Positions 62,601 to 64,000 of a DNA stretch of 64,000 nucleotides are shown here, one piece after another (position 1 is the first letter of the stretch; every line of letters begins with the position of its first letter). Source of the stretch: Strix aluco (taxonomy: Eukaryota; Chordata; Aves; Strigiformes; Strigidae). A program made the translations under genes and the position numbers. The notes under the pieces are model-generated. The model worked only from the letters and a program-made list of their open reading frames with translations. It was not told the origin of the DNA and did no database searches. The stretch covers positions 74,294,303 through 74,358,302 of the forward strand of contig NC_133935.1 of assembly GCF_031877795.1 (NCBI RefSeq), in the 5' to 3' direction.

Positions 62601-64000
62601 ATCCCAGAATGCAGCTGGTCCTGCCACAAGCAAAGCAAGTGTTTGTTGTTTGTGAGCTTGGAAACCAAACAGAAACTTAGCTGCTGTATTTGTCTGGTTA
62701 AGTGTTGGACAAAAGAGGTTCCTTATCTGCTGAAACTTCTTAATGTGACTTGTTTTGGAGACTGCTGTAGTCCTATTTGGTGTAGCCTATAAGGACTCAA
62801 AACAGTTTCAGAAATACAGAAGTCTGACAGCAGAATGGTATACTCAAAATGGGTAGCTTTCTGATATTGACTACCACTGGCTATAATAATGGGTTTGTTT
62901 CCTGCAAAGTTCAGCAGGTTGGCAACAAATGCAGTTTTGTATTGGTGAAGTTCAATTCTTCGTATATGATCTACAGAAATTACATGTCTTTCTGTCCAGT
63001 TGGTTGTCATGTGTGTGGATCTTTGATAGCTGCTTGATCCAGTGTTAGTACAACTGCTATAGACCAACCAAATAAAAGTCCAAAACTACCTTGTGTGGCA
63101 GATCTCTGGGGTGTGTCAAAACTGGTAGGGAGGGCACAGAAGAATTTAGTCTGAAAGAGCTATCTGGAAAACAAGCATTAGCGTCTAATTATTCTGCTAA
63201 ACTCTCTTTTCCTGTCTCCCATGTTCCTGCCTTATCAGGTTGATGACTGTCATGTGATTTTTTTTTTTTTTTTTTTTCCCCAAATTTAAGTGAAGTTCTA
63301 AAGAAATGCAAAAAAACCTGGAGGTGAAGAGCTGTGCTACTTTATTAGTGCAGGCAAAGCAATAATCCCTTGAACAGACTGTGAGATTATAGCAGGTCAT
63401 GAGATTGAGATAGTAATTTAGTCTCTGGCCTAAGGTCTTTTAGCAGCTTTATTCCCCAGTAAGTGCTAAACTGTGCAGTGGTTGTGCTGCTTCATTTTGG
63501 GCTGCTGTTTGTGGCCAAATGTTGGGCTGATGATAGATTGTTCGATGTAGTCTTACCTGCTGAGACAGGGTAAACTGTCTCAAATTCCATTCAGAAGAAC
63601 TATGGGCCTTCTAATTAGAAAATTTTATAAGAGCATGTTTCTTAAAATATTGTCACAGCTATCCTGATTTAGAAGACTACTCTTCACAAAATGAAAATTA
63701 TTGCGTTTATCAGGGTGGTGCTACACTTTGAATTAATCTCCAAAGCTGTGCTCCATTACCCCAGCATTCATACGCTGCAGCCAGCTCATAAGCTTATAAA
63801 GGCATGCTGGGCAGTTGACAGATCCTATTTTTAAACTGTTTCTGAGAAACACTTCTGTCTCCTATCTCTGTACAAGCATAGGAAGGGCTATCCTTCATGT
63901 AGGAGCCACAGTGTCTGGGCTCAGCTAACGGCAATTTTTGAACTTGAGAGTCTCTACGGAGATAGGAAAGCTGAATCTTTGCTCACTTCTGCTGGGGAGG
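59700..64000. other. Region upstream of KMT2E, no gene recognised
   Basis: Moderately AT-rich unique sequence. It has a C/A-rich stretch at 61797-61843, A-run near 62421-62431 and T-run near 63259-63278, but no CR1 that I can name and no coding exon. In human the next gene upstream of KMT2E is LHFPL3; none of its coding sequence is visible here, so this is intergenic or part of a non-coding transcript. Confidence 0.65.
61797..61843. repeat. C/A-rich low-complexity tract
   Basis: A-runs alternate with C-runs of 3 to 4 on the plus strand, similar in make-up to the intronic tracts at 23.9 and 37.9 kb. Confidence 0.75.

Overview
This is vertebrate nuclear DNA, almost certainly from a bird. Short coding exons sit between long AT-rich introns with canonical GT..AG borders. 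The only interspersed repeats I can recognise are 5'-truncated CR1 LINE pieces, the dominant avian/reptilian retroposon, and I saw no Alu or L1. A GC-rich CpG island lies at one end of the gene. The species cannot be named from the sequence alone.

The window holds one protein-coding gene on the minus strand: KMT2E (MLL5), the PHD- and SET-domain chromatin regulator. I resolved 21 coding exons from the start codon (38608) down to position 1. They join in one open frame of 3,751 nt (about 1,250 codons), and every junction keeps phase. Human KMT2E is about 1,858 residues, so roughly the last third of the protein and the 3'UTR lie beyond position 1. Order along the minus strand: start codon and first 23 residues (38538-38608); HCF-1-binding motif and PHD finger (29312-27249); SET and post-SET region (17721-14290); coiled-coil and charged region (12201-10098); then long Ser/Thr/Pro-rich disordered exons (9168-1).

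The 5' end can also be rebuilt. The first coding exon has an untranslated part up to 38722. A non-coding exon with near-perfect splice signals lies at 55547-55672. A first exon ends at a donor at 57094 inside a CpG island of about 55.7-58.4 kb. The inferred leader holds several upstream ORFs, one of which ends in an ATGA overlap with the KMT2E start codon. Near 57.62-57.67 kb, two CCAAT boxes of opposite orientation flank a GGCCGGCC-rich palindrome, as expected of a bidirectional promoter. ATGGCGGC (YY1-like) sites are scattered around it. On the plus strand, from about 57.7 kb outward, there is no coding gene, but candidate spliced non-coding exons (donor 58442, acceptor 59328, donor 59525, acceptor 59633) fit a head-to-head lncRNA.

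Introns hold three CR1 fragments (about 13.85-14.13, 29.82-30.26 and 36.14-36.49 kb), homopolymer and C-rich tracts, and a few short tandem or inverted repeats. No tRNA, rRNA, CRISPR, viral or other gene was found. I see no wholly new biological system. The most interesting points are the uORF-rich leader, the degenerate SET active site with an apparent Ala at a reported glycosylation position, and the bidirectional promoter.
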